A DNA stretch of 64,000 bases from Qingshengfaniella alkalisoli (lineage in GTDB: Bacteria; Pseudomonadota; Alphaproteobacteria; Rhodobacterales; Rhodobacteraceae): positions 1,755,501-1,819,500 of the forward strand of contig NZ_CP042261.1 of assembly GCF_007855645.1 (NCBI RefSeq), read 5' to 3'. Within the stretch, counting starts at the first letter, position 1, and each line of letters opens with the position of its first letter. The position numbers and the translations under genes were made by a program. Under the pieces are notes generated by a model. The model searched no databases, was not told the DNA's origin, and was given only the letters and a program-made list of their open reading frames with translations. Shown here in pieces: positions 8,206 to 16,121 of this stretch.

Positions 8206-9030
8206 CTATGTAAAGCCCTCCATCTGGACGGGCCGGTTAGCGTACCGGAACCCGAAGCGGCGTCCCGATGAAACAGATTTGGGAAGAGATTTCCGGCTGT
8301 CAAGGGGGCTGCGCGAAGAACCGCGTGGCACCCGATTTTCCTGAAATAGCCGTTCGAGTGTCACCTGATCGGTACTGACGGCCAGCGCGTCGCCGCGTAT
8401 CGCAGGCGGTGCAGCGTCAATCACGGCAGAGATCACACCCGCAACCTTTGGCCCGTGCGGCGACGTGATCACAAGCGGCGCACCCGACACTCCGGGGGTG
8501 GCTTCGCAATCGGTCAGTAGCAACATATCGCGGCGTTTTGTAATCCGGCAATCGCTTTGTCGGGACAATAGCTGTGAGCGATCCCGACCGTAGGACAGCG
8601 TATCGACCCGATCCCCCACATGGACCGACAAGGCCGGTGGAACAGGTTCGATCGTCGCTGGCATGGGCTCGGCAAGACGTATCAGGATGATGTCACATTC
8701 GGAGATGTGCTCGGTGACCTCGCAATCGGGCGCAATCAGTGCAGCCCCGATCCCATGCGCGAGGTAGTCGCCCTTGCGGTATCCGGGCAGGAAATGCAGC
8801 CGCTCCGGTCGCCACATGGCCGCTGTGCGCCGGTTATACACACAATGGGCCGCTGTCAGAACCAGATCCGGCGCGATCAGCGTCGCGGTACAATGCCCCT
8901 GCCCACCCACGTTCAACCGCCCCACGGCGGGCCATTCGGCCTGTTCGGTGTCGGTCATGAGGTGGCGCTGGCTATTCTCGGCGAGAGCAGGCAGAGCGAG
9001 CAGGCACAGGAAGAGAACACGCAGCAACAT
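8206..9030 (-). CDS. Secreted trypsin-like serine protease
   Basis: The 274-residue protein begins with a signal peptide (MLLRVLFLCLLALPALA). The chymotrypsin-fold triad is visible: His62 in LTAAHC, Asp113 in ECDIILIRLA and Ser182 in ATPGVSGAPL. The usual GDSGGP is altered to GVSGAP, but the Ser and the flanking Gly are kept. Cys pairs at 47/63 and 103/112 could form disulfides. It should act in the periplasm or outside the cell. The start at 9030 puts the signal peptide first. The gene lies 41 bases downstream of glcF on the same strand and may be read from that operon. Confidence 0.85.
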   Translation of the reverse strand: MLLRVLFLCLLALPALAENSQRHLMTDTEQAEWPAVGRLNVGGQGHCTATLIAPDLVLTAAHCVYNRRTAAMWRPERLHFLPGYRKGDYLAHGIGAALIAPDCEVTEHISECDIILIRLAEPMPATIEPVPPALSVHVGDRVDTLSYGRDRSQLLSRQSDCRITKRRDMLLLTDCEATPGVSGAPLVITSPHGPKVAGVISAVIDAAPPAIRGDALAVSTDQVTLERLFQENRVPRGSSRSPLDSRKSLPKSVSSGRRFGFRYANRPVQMEGFT

Positions 9031-9071
9031 ACGCCCATGCTGGCACGCGTACCGGTGATCCGCCAGTGGCT

Positions 9072-10355
9072 TCAGCCGAGGCTGCGCGGTTTCGGCCCGC
9101 CCAGCGCCCAGTCGAGCAGTTCCACCGTGTGCACGATCGGCGTGTCGGTGCCTGACCCGATCTGCATCATGCAACCGATATTACCGGCGGCGATCACATC
9201 GGGCTTCCTGGCGTCCAGCGTCTCGACCTTGCGAGCCTTCAACTGCGCGCTGATCTCGGGCTGCATCAGGTTGTAGGTACCTGCCGATCCGCAACACAGA
9301 TGACTGTCGCGGGGCTCCACCACCTCGAAACCCGCGCGTTTCAGCAGGTCTTTGGGCGTCGATTTGATCTTCTGACCGTGCTGGAGCGAACATGCGGCGT
9401 GATAGGCCACGCGCAGCCCCTGATCGGGTTGTTCGGGAATGCCCAGCGCATCCAGCAATTCGCTGACATCCATCGCGATCCCGGACACACGCGCGGCGTC
9501 TTTGGCCATGGGATCATTGCGCAACATGTGGCCGTAATCCTTCACGGTCGTGCCGCAACCCGAAGTGTTGATGACAATCGCATCCAGCCCCTGCCCGTCC
9601 ATCTCGGCGGTCCATGCGCGGATGTTGCGCTTGGCGCTGGCATGGCTTTCATCTTCGCGGCCCATATGATGCACCAGCGCACCGCAGCAGCCCATATCCT
9701 TGGCGATGACCACCTCGCAGCCCAGCCGCCGCAGCAGGCGGATCGTGGCGTCGTTGATGTCGGTGTTCAGCGCTTTTTGCGCACAACCCGTCATCAGCGC
9801 GACACGCCTCTTGTGCGGCGCGGTGGGTTCGAATGTCTGCGGATCGTCATTGCGGCTGACGGGCGGGATATGTTTCGGAGCCATGTCGAGCATCGCACGC
9901 AGGCGGGCATCCGGCATCAGGGCGCGGAAGGGTCGCCCCAGCTTCGCGCCCAGCAGCGCCAGCCGGAAGCGGCCCGGATAGGGCAGGACGCGTGATAGCA
10001 TCCACCGCAGCGCCCGGTCCGAGAATGGCCGCTTATAGGTCCGCTCGATATAGGCGCGGGCCTCATCCACCAGATGCATGTAATGTACCCCTGACGGGCA
10101 GGTCGTCATGCAGGCGAGGCAGGACAGGCAACGGTCGATATGCTTGACCGTCTTTTCATCCGCTGGGCGGCCTTTTTCCAGCATGTCCTTGATCAGGTAG
10201 ATGCGGCCACGTGGGCTATCCAGTTCGTCGCCAAGCACCTGATAGGTCGGACAAGTCGCCGTGCAGAAGCCGCAATGCACGCAAGCGCGCAGAATTTCAT
10301 TGGCCCGTGCCGTGCCGGGGTCGCGAAGCTGTTCTTCCGTGAAATTAGTCTGCAT
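9072..10355 (-). CDS. glcF: Glycolate oxidase iron-sulfur subunit GlcF
   Basis: The 427-residue protein has two ferredoxin-type 4Fe-4S motifs near the N-terminus (CVHCGFCTATCP and CLSCLACMTTCPSG), then two CCG domains (GCAQ...GCCGALVHHMG and the later HLCCGSAGTYNL). It passes electrons from the GlcD/GlcE flavoprotein to the respiratory chain during oxidation of glycolate to glyoxylate. Length and domain order are normal for GlcF. It starts 3 bases after the glcE stop codon, so it is the last gene of the glcDEF operon. Confidence 0.96.
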   Translation of the reverse strand: MQTNFTEEQLRDPGTARANEILRACVHCGFCTATCPTYQVLGDELDSPRGRIYLIKDMLEKGRPADEKTVKHIDRCLSCLACMTTCPSGVHYMHLVDEARAYIERTYKRPFSDRALRWMLSRVLPYPGRFRLALLGAKLGRPFRALMPDARLRAMLDMAPKHIPPVSRNDDPQTFEPTAPHKRRVALMTGCAQKALNTDINDATIRLLRRLGCEVVIAKDMGCCGALVHHMGREDESHASAKRNIRAWTAEMDGQGLDAIVINTSGCGTTVKDYGHMLRNDPMAKDAARVSGIAMDVSELLDALGIPEQPDQGLRVAYHAACSLQHGQKIKSTPKDLLKRAGFEVVEPRDSHLCCGSAGTYNLMQPEISAQLKARKVETLDARKPDVIAAGNIGCMMQIGSGTDTPIVHTVELLDWALGGPKPRSLG

Positions 10356-10358
10356 CGG

Positions 10359-11462
10359 TCAGCCCATCAATCCGGGGTTCAGGATACCCTGCGGGTCAAA
10401 TTGCTGGCGCAAACCCGACGCCAGTGTTTCGACAGCGGCGGGTTGCGGGTGGAAAACCGGGCCGGAGTCGTTCGAGCCGCGCACACGCGTTGCATGGCCA
10501 GCGATCCCGTCCATGCGGGCCCGCAATGCCGTTCCTTCGGGCACCAGCGCCCAGACAAGCCCACCACCCCAGTCGAGCAGGGTTTGCGTCCCGTCCAGCC
10601 TGCTCACCAAGGCGGGAGCGTCCGTCGGCTTGACCGAAATCTTCCAGACGTCGCCCGCCTTGCCGTGAAACGCATCGACATTTCGCACAGCGCGCCAGCG
10701 GTCGGATTCTTCCGCAAAATCCGTCGCGATACCCGCGGCGCCAAAACGTCCGAGTGCGGCCTCAAGCTTTTGCGCCCGATAGCTGACCGAGTTGCCGAAC
10801 CCCTCCAGTCGGATGATCGTCTGGCGCGCCTCTGGCAGATGCGCCACGCCCGTGACGTCATAGGGTGATCCGAGGGCCGCCGACATGGCCTGCACCGCCT
10901 GCGCAATCGTCAGATCGGACAGGATGACGGTCGCCACGGCCTCCGGCTTGGGCAGGACTTTCAGCGATACCTCTGTCAGGACGCCGAGCGTGCCAAAGCT
11001 GCCGCCCATCAGCTTCACCAGATCGTAGCCGGTGACGTTCTTCATGACACGACCACCGTTCTTCACGATCTCGCCGCGCCCGTCGACGAACCGCACGCCC
11101 AGCAGGTGATCACGGCAGGCGCCTGTCTGGATGCGGCGCGGGCCGGACACGTTGGCGGCCACGACGCCGCCGATGGTGGGCGTACCTTCCGTACCAAGCA
11201 ACCCGCGATGATCCATCGGTTCAAACGCCAGACGCTGGCCCTCGGTATCAAGGGTTTTTTCGATCTCGGCGACGGTGGTGCCCGCCTTGACCACGAGCGT
11301 CAGCGCACCGGGTTCGTAAAGCGTGATGCCGGTCAATGCGCTTGTGGTCAGCGCCTTGCCCTCGCGCGCAATCCCGCGTGTTCCGCCACCCTGAATCGCC
11401 AGCGGATCAGGGGTGTCGCGGATGATATCAGCCAGTTCGGATTCGGATGCGGGCCGGATCAT
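10359..11462 (-). CDS. glcE: Glycolate oxidase FAD-binding subunit GlcE
   Basis: The 367-residue protein has an FAD-binding type 4 fold: the PLAIQGGGTRG segment near residue 22, TVAEIEKTLDTEGQRLAFEP, the GTPTIGGVVAANVSGPRRI block and GGRVMKNVTGYDLVKLMGGSFGTLGVLTE. It is shorter than GlcD and lacks its C-terminal catalytic signature, as usual for GlcE. The ATG at 11462 overlaps the glcD stop codon (ATGA), which indicates translational coupling and fixes the start. It is part of the glycolate oxidase complex GlcDEF. Confidence 0.95.
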   Translation of the reverse strand: MIRPASESELADIIRDTPDPLAIQGGGTRGIAREGKALTTSALTGITLYEPGALTLVVKAGTTVAEIEKTLDTEGQRLAFEPMDHRGLLGTEGTPTIGGVVAANVSGPRRIQTGACRDHLLGVRFVDGRGEIVKNGGRVMKNVTGYDLVKLMGGSFGTLGVLTEVSLKVLPKPEAVATVILSDLTIAQAVQAMSAALGSPYDVTGVAHLPEARQTIIRLEGFGNSVSYRAQKLEAALGRFGAAGIATDFAEESDRWRAVRNVDAFHGKAGDVWKISVKPTDAPALVSRLDGTQTLLDWGGGLVWALVPEGTALRARMDGIAGHATRVRGSNDSGPVFHPQPAAVETLASGLRQQFDPQGILNPGLMG

Positions 11463-12895
11463 GCCGCCTGCCTCCGGTCGAGCGAAATCGACAGGGGGAA
11501 GACCTTGGCGGGGTTCAACAGCCATTTCGGGTCGAATACATCCTTCACACGTAGCTGCGCCTCCAGATCCTCGGCGGTGTATTGGGTCAGCATCAGATCG
11601 CGCTTTTCGACACCCACGCCATGCTCACCAGTCAGGCATCCGCCAGCTTCGACACAGAGCTTCAATATCTCGGCCCCGAACGCTTCGCAGGTTTCCAACT
11701 GTCCGGGCTGATTGGCATTGAACAGGATCAGCGGGTGCATGTTGCCATCACCCGCATGGAAGACATTGGCAACCTCCAGGCCGAATTCCTTCGACATCTC
11801 GCCAATTCGGCGCAGAACGAAGGGAAGCGATGTCACCGGGATCGTGCCATCGAGACACATGTAATCGTTGATCTGCCCCATCGCGCCGAAGGCGGATTTG
11901 CGGCCCAGCCAGATGCGCTGGCTTTCCGCTTCAGAACCGCTTTCGCGGATCTCTATCGGGTCATGTTGCTTTGCGATCTCGATGATCAGGGATAGCTGGT
12001 GGTCGATCTCGGCGCGGCTGCCTTCGACTTCGATGATCAACAGGGCTTCGCAATCGGGGTATCCGGCATGGGCAAACGCCTCGCACGCGCGGATACAGGG
12101 ACGGTCCATGAATTCGATTGCGACAGGCAAGACACCCGCCTTGATGATGTCGGACACGCAAGCACCCGCCGCTTCGGAACTGTCAAAACCCATCAGCACG
12201 GGCTTTGCCCCCTCGGGCTTGTGCAGGATGCGCAACGTGGCTTCGGTCACGACGCCAAGCTGCCCTTCGGAGCCGCAGATCACACCCAGAAGATCGAGCC
12301 CCGGTGCGTCGAGATGCCCGCCGCCCAACTCGATGATCGTCCCATCCATCAACACCATCTTCACACCCAGAAGGTTGTTGGTGGTCACGCCGTATTTCAG
12401 GCAATGCGCCCCGCCCGAGTTCATGGCGATATTGCCCGCGATGGCACAGGCCAGCTGTGACGACGGGTCGGGTGCGTAGAAGAAATCTTCCTCCTCGACC
12501 GCGCCGCTGACGCTAAGGTTGGTACGGCCCGTCTGCACGCGAATCAGCCGGTTGTCATAGTCGGTTTCCAGAACCGCGTTCATGCGCGACACACCAAGGA
12601 TGATGCTGTCCGCCGTGGGCAGTGCGCCCCCGGCAAGCGATGTACCCGATCCTCGCGGCACGACCGGCACGTCTTCTTCATGGCAAAGCTTCAGAACGGC
12701 AGCGACTTCTTCGGTCGTGGCGGGCAGAACGGCGGCGAGTGGCGGACATTTATACGCCGTCAGCGCATCGCATTCATAGGCACGGGTTTCCGCCTCGTCC
12801 GAAATCACGGCCTCGGCGGGCAGAATATCCTGCAGCCGCGCAACGATGTCGGCCTTGCGGTCTAGAACCCGCCGGGACGGGGCTGGCATGTCCAT
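11459..12895 (-). CDS. glcD: Glycolate oxidase subunit GlcD (FAD-linked)
   Basis: The 478-residue catalytic flavoprotein has the FAD PP-loop region VPRGSGTSLAGGALP, the NSGGAHCLKYGVTTNNLLG segment and the C-terminal signature LTGEHGVGVEKRDLM with HAGDGNMHPLI. It oxidises glycolate (made by phosphoglycolate salvage or taken up as phytoplankton exudate) to glyoxylate. The start at 12895 follows AGGGAGAG 8 bases upstream. A perfect palindrome of two 9-bp arms lies 17 bases before the start codon, pointing to repression by a FadR/GlcC-type regulator. Confidence 0.96.
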   Translation of the reverse strand: MDMPAPSRRVLDRKADIVARLQDILPAEAVISDEAETRAYECDALTAYKCPPLAAVLPATTEEVAAVLKLCHEEDVPVVPRGSGTSLAGGALPTADSIILGVSRMNAVLETDYDNRLIRVQTGRTNLSVSGAVEEEDFFYAPDPSSQLACAIAGNIAMNSGGAHCLKYGVTTNNLLGVKMVLMDGTIIELGGGHLDAPGLDLLGVICGSEGQLGVVTEATLRILHKPEGAKPVLMGFDSSEAAGACVSDIIKAGVLPVAIEFMDRPCIRACEAFAHAGYPDCEALLIIEVEGSRAEIDHQLSLIIEIAKQHDPIEIRESGSEAESQRIWLGRKSAFGAMGQINDYMCLDGTIPVTSLPFVLRRIGEMSKEFGLEVANVFHAGDGNMHPLILFNANQPGQLETCEAFGAEILKLCVEAGGCLTGEHGVGVEKRDLMLTQYTAEDLEAQLRVKDVFDPKWLLNPAKVFPLSISLDRRQAA

Positions 12896-12911
12896 TGCTG
12901 GCTCTCCCTGT

Positions 12912-12936
12912 AATTGGTAAAACATTATTACCAATT
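12912..12936. promoter_or_regulatory. Perfect palindromic operator before glcD
   Basis: Arms AATTGGTAA and TTACCAATT are perfect inverted repeats separated by 7 bases. The cores TTGGT and ACCAA resemble sites of FadR-family GntR regulators such as PdhR (which has a shorter spacer). It sits between glcD and the divergent DUF599 gene, so it could serve either. The same arm and spacer layout recurs at 31314-31334. Confidence 0.7.
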
Positions 12937-12980
12937 TTTGCATATGGCAAGGCAGTGCCACGTCAGTTTAATGTCGACTC

Positions 12981-13697
12981 ATGGAGCAGGCATTTACCTT
13001 CGACGCGATCGCGATGATCGCCCCGCTGACGACGCTCGACTATATCGCGGTCGGCTTCTTCTGGGTGTCGTGGTGGCTGGTCGGTCGGATCATCGAAAGC
13101 AGCCAGACACGACACCCATCGACGACGGCGCTGATGCGCAGCTACCGGATGGACTGGCTTCGACACGTGATTACGCGAGACCCGCGTGTGTTCGATGCCA
13201 TGATCACCGTCAGCATGCGCGACGGCACCGCGTTTTTCGCATCCGCCTGCATGATTGCTATCGGCGGCGGGCTGGCGCTGGTCGGCAATACCGAGCACCT
13301 GACGCTCATCGCCGAGGATTTGTCCCTGGACGCGATCCCTGCGGTGGTGTGGGAATTGAAGATCCTCGTCATCCTGCTGATGGTCACGATGGCCTTTCTG
13401 AACTTTGTCTGGTCGCATCGTGTCTTCGGCTATTGTTCGGTAATGATGGGGGCGATCCCGAACGATCATGACGACCCGTTGGCGCTGATCCGCGCGGAGA
13501 AGGCGGCAAAGCTGAACATTACCGCTGCGAGAGCCTTCAATCGCGGCTTGCGGTCTGTCTATTTTGCGCTTGGCGGGCTGGCCTGGCTGGTCGGAGCTGC
13601 CCCCCTGATCATCGCTACGCTCATGACGCTCTATGTCATCCTGCGGCGTGAATACTGGTCGAACACCCGTTCCATCCTGCTGGAGCCCGAAGAATGA
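12981..13697 (+). CDS. DUF599 family membrane protein
   Basis: The 238-residue protein has about four hydrophobic segments (near residues 20-38, 82-100, 128-150 and 190-220) and the motif LDYIAVGFFWVSWWLVGRIIE at the start. The segments WSHRVFGYCSVMMGAIP and INAARAFNRGLRSVYFALG-like stretches fit DUF599. It is an inner-membrane protein of unknown function. It is divergent from glcD, with an 85-base gap holding the glc palindrome, and its stop overlaps the next gene (ATGA). Confidence 0.8.
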   Translation: MEQAFTFDAIAMIAPLTTLDYIAVGFFWVSWWLVGRIIESSQTRHPSTTALMRSYRMDWLRHVITRDPRVFDAMITVSMRDGTAFFASACMIAIGGGLALVGNTEHLTLIAEDLSLDAIPAVVWELKILVILLMVTMAFLNFVWSHRVFGYCSVMMGAIPNDHDDPLALIRAEKAAKLNITAARAFNRGLRSVYFALGGLAWLVGAAPLIIATLMTLYVILRREYWSNTRSILLEPEE

Positions 13698-14029
13698 TCC
13701 GTGAATTCCTGATCGTTGCGAGCCTTGCCACGCCCGTCTTCGCCGATCCGCCCCGGATCGTCGATGCAGTGGCCGACGCATCCGGCACTGTGTCGGTCAC
13801 GCTGCGCCATGGCGATACGGGATGGGACCACTACGCCGATGGCTGGCGCGTTGAAACCGAAAACGGGGATGTGATCGGCACGCGCGAACTGCTGCACGCG
13901 CACGAGAACGAACAGCCCTTTACGCGGTCGCTGAACTTGCCCGGTTTACCGGATGAACCCATTTTCATTCGTGCGAAGTGCAATGTGACGGGCTGGGCCG
14001 AGACCCGCAGCCCCCTTACGCGCCGCTGA
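13694..14029 (+). CDS. Small secreted protein of unknown function
   Basis: The 111-residue protein has a short signal peptide (MIREFLIVASLATPVFA, then DPPR). The rest is beta-rich with the segment HGDTGWDHYADGWRVETENG and one Cys. This looks like a small periplasmic immunoglobulin-type domain; I know no function. The start ATG overlaps the stop of the DUF599 gene by four bases (ATGA), so the two are probably translated together. Its 3' end overlaps the convergent large membrane protein gene by 14 bases. Confidence 0.72.
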   Translation: MIREFLIVASLATPVFADPPRIVDAVADASGTVSVTLRHGDTGWDHYADGWRVETENGDVIGTRELLHAHENEQPFTRSLNLPGLPDEPIFIRAKCNVTGWAETRSPLTRR

Positions 14030-16121
14030 CCGGCGGCCCCTTGCGGCGGCCCTCCCAAAGCCACGCACCGATCACCAACAACAGCGCCAGCATGACATAG
14101 GCCCAGACGGGCAGCACGGGGCGGATGATAGCGCCGGTGGTGTTATAGGCCTCTCTCGGCGTGATCCCGATCCAGCCGCGACCTGCAGCGGGACGCCCGG
14201 CACCGACCGTGCGGATGTCGGGCAGACCCGCCTCGATTGGCAGGATACCGCCACGCATCGTATCGACGAGCGGATCGAGCACCTCTGCCGTGGCGATGGT
14301 TTGCTCGAACTCCTTGGGCGCCGACGGACCAAGCGCGGCGACGGTCTGCATCTTACCGTCGGTGATCTTGTAGACGCCCATCTGATCGCCGGTGATCTGC
14401 GCCTGGTAACGCCCCGGCTCGGCTTCCTCGGGTGATACTGTCAGGACCGTGCCATCCGGCGCCTCGATCGTGAATTCCTGCGGTGCATCACCGAGCGTCC
14501 GGCGCGTGACTGTCATTGCCTGGCCCGAAGCGCTTGCGGTCAGCGCCTCTTCTTCAAGCTCCGGTTCCTTCATCATCCAATGGGCAAGACGTCGCAGCAG
14601 TTCCAACTGCGGGCCGCCCCCTTCAAAGCCGCGATTCCACAGCCAGGCATGATCGGATGCCAACAGCGCCACACGGCCCTCGCCCACGCGGTCGAGGATC
14701 AGCATGGGACGACCCTCGAACCCGGTCATTACCTCCTGCGCGTCATGCGGCTGAACGTCGATGTGGCGGAACCAGCGTCCCCAGGGCGCATCCTCCAGCG
14801 CGCTCTCCGCGCCCGCGCCGTGCTCTTTCTCCAGACCTTGTGTGACTGGGTGCTTATGTCCAAGCTCGGTGACTTCTGGCCTGAACCCTTCCTCGATCAC
14901 GCGTCCCGTCGGCTCGCCCGGCAAGATCTCGGACAAGGGCGAGCGAAAGATGCTGGACGCGGATGCGTAATCCGGCCCCGCCGCCACCAGCACCGCGCCC
15001 CCGTCCTCGACATAGCGACGCACATTGTCGAGATACAGCATCGGCAAAATGCCCCGCCGCCGGTAGCGATCAAAGATGATCAGATCGAACTCGTCGATCT
15101 TCTGCATGAACAGTTCATTCGTCGGAAAAGCGATCAGGGACAGTTCCGTGACCGGCACGCCGTCCTGTTTCTCCGGCGGGCGCAGAATGGTGAAATGCAC
15201 CAGATCCACCGCGCTGTCGGATTTCAGCAGGTTGCGCCATGTTCGTTCGCCGGGATGCGGCTCGCCCGAAACGAGCAGCACCCGCAACCGGTCCCGGACG
15301 CCGTTGATTTCCAGTACAGCCGCGTTGTTTCGAGCGGTCAGTTCACCGTCTTCACCCGGAATGGAAAGCTGGATGACATTCCGCCCGCCATGCGGAAGCT
15401 GCACGGGGATGGACAGATCCTGCCCAACCGGCACGTCGAAATCCACCTGCGATTCCCCGTCATGGGTCAGCGTCAGGGTCACGGTGCCGCGCCCGCCCTG
15501 CGGCACGCGGCCCTGTTCCTCGATGCGCAGGATGATCTCGAACTCCTCATCCATGATCGCGAAGGAGGGCGCGTTCTTGACGATCAGCCGCCGGTCCCAG
15601 TCGCTCGCATGCCCCGTCAGCAGTACCTGCAGCGGCGCGGGCAGTTCCGGACCCTGATCGACATCGTGGACGCGACCGTCACTTACGGCAATGATGCCCG
15701 CAATGCGACCGCGCGGTTCCGACGCCAGCGCCTGATTGAGCGCCTGCATCATCAGCGTCCCGCTATTGTCTGGCCCGTCACCCACAGGGATCACGCGCAG
15801 CTCGGTGTTGTCGAGCGCAGCGATCTCTGCCTCAATCCGCGCGACGGCCTGTGCGGTCTGTTCGGACCTGTCGGACACCGTCTGGCTGGCGCTTTCATCG
15901 ACCAGCAACAACACGATGTCACTTAGCGGGTCGCGCTGTTCGTTCTGTAGCGACGGGTTGGCAATCGCCAGCAGCAGAACCAGCGCCGATAGCGCCCGCA
16001 AGCCCCAACCCGGCAAATTCCGTATCGCGGCCCAATACAGCAGACCAGCAAAGACCGCAGCCAGCACAATGATCACGCGCAGATCAATGAGCGGAGAAAA
16101 TATGACCTGTTCGCCCATCAT
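14016..16121 (-). CDS. Large membrane protein with glutamine-amidotransferase-like domain
   Basis: The 701-residue protein starts with two membrane helices (about 14-30 and 38-56), continues with a von Willebrand-like segment (DIVLLLVDESASQTVSDRSEQ), has a mid region with FDLIIFDRYRRRGILP and YVEDGGAVLVAAGPDY typical of class I amidotransferase-like folds, and ends with a membrane helix (about 675-693) before a basic tail. The DESAS sequence is a degenerate MIDAS motif (DxSxS). It is the last gene of the MoxR-DUF58-DUF4159 operon, overlapping the preceding stop by four bases. Role unknown; by analogy with MoxR/BatA systems it may be part of a periplasm-facing assembly or chaperone complex. 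Confidence 0.75.
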   Translation of the reverse strand: MMGEQVIFSPLIDLRVIIVLAAVFAGLLYWAAIRNLPGWGLRALSALVLLLAIANPSLQNEQRDPLSDIVLLLVDESASQTVSDRSEQTAQAVARIEAEIAALDNTELRVIPVGDGPDNSGTLMMQALNQALASEPRGRIAGIIAVSDGRVHDVDQGPELPAPLQVLLTGHASDWDRRLIVKNAPSFAIMDEEFEIILRIEEQGRVPQGGRGTVTLTLTHDGESQVDFDVPVGQDLSIPVQLPHGGRNVIQLSIPGEDGELTARNNAAVLEINGVRDRLRVLLVSGEPHPGERTWRNLLKSDSAVDLVHFTILRPPEKQDGVPVTELSLIAFPTNELFMQKIDEFDLIIFDRYRRRGILPMLYLDNVRRYVEDGGAVLVAAGPDYASASSIFRSPLSEILPGEPTGRVIEEGFRPEVTELGHKHPVTQGLEKEHGAGAESALEDAPWGRWFRHIDVQPHDAQEVMTGFEGRPMLILDRVGEGRVALLASDHAWLWNRGFEGGGPQLELLRRLAHWMMKEPELEEEALTASASGQAMTVTRRTLGDAPQEFTIEAPDGTVLTVSPEEAEPGRYQAQITGDQMGVYKITDGKMQTVAALGPSAPKEFEQTIATAEVLDPLVDTMRGGILPIEAGLPDIRTVGAGRPAAGRGWIGITPREAYNTTGAIIRPVLPVWAYVMLALLLVIGAWLWEGRRKGPPVSGA

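Noticed and set aside
14580-15926. Long plus-strand open frame (448 codons) opposite the amidotransferase-like membrane protein gene
   Set aside because: Composition is His/Arg/Gln-rich without any fold-like pattern; it mirrors the codon bias of the real minus-strand gene, which has helices and motifs and forms the operon.
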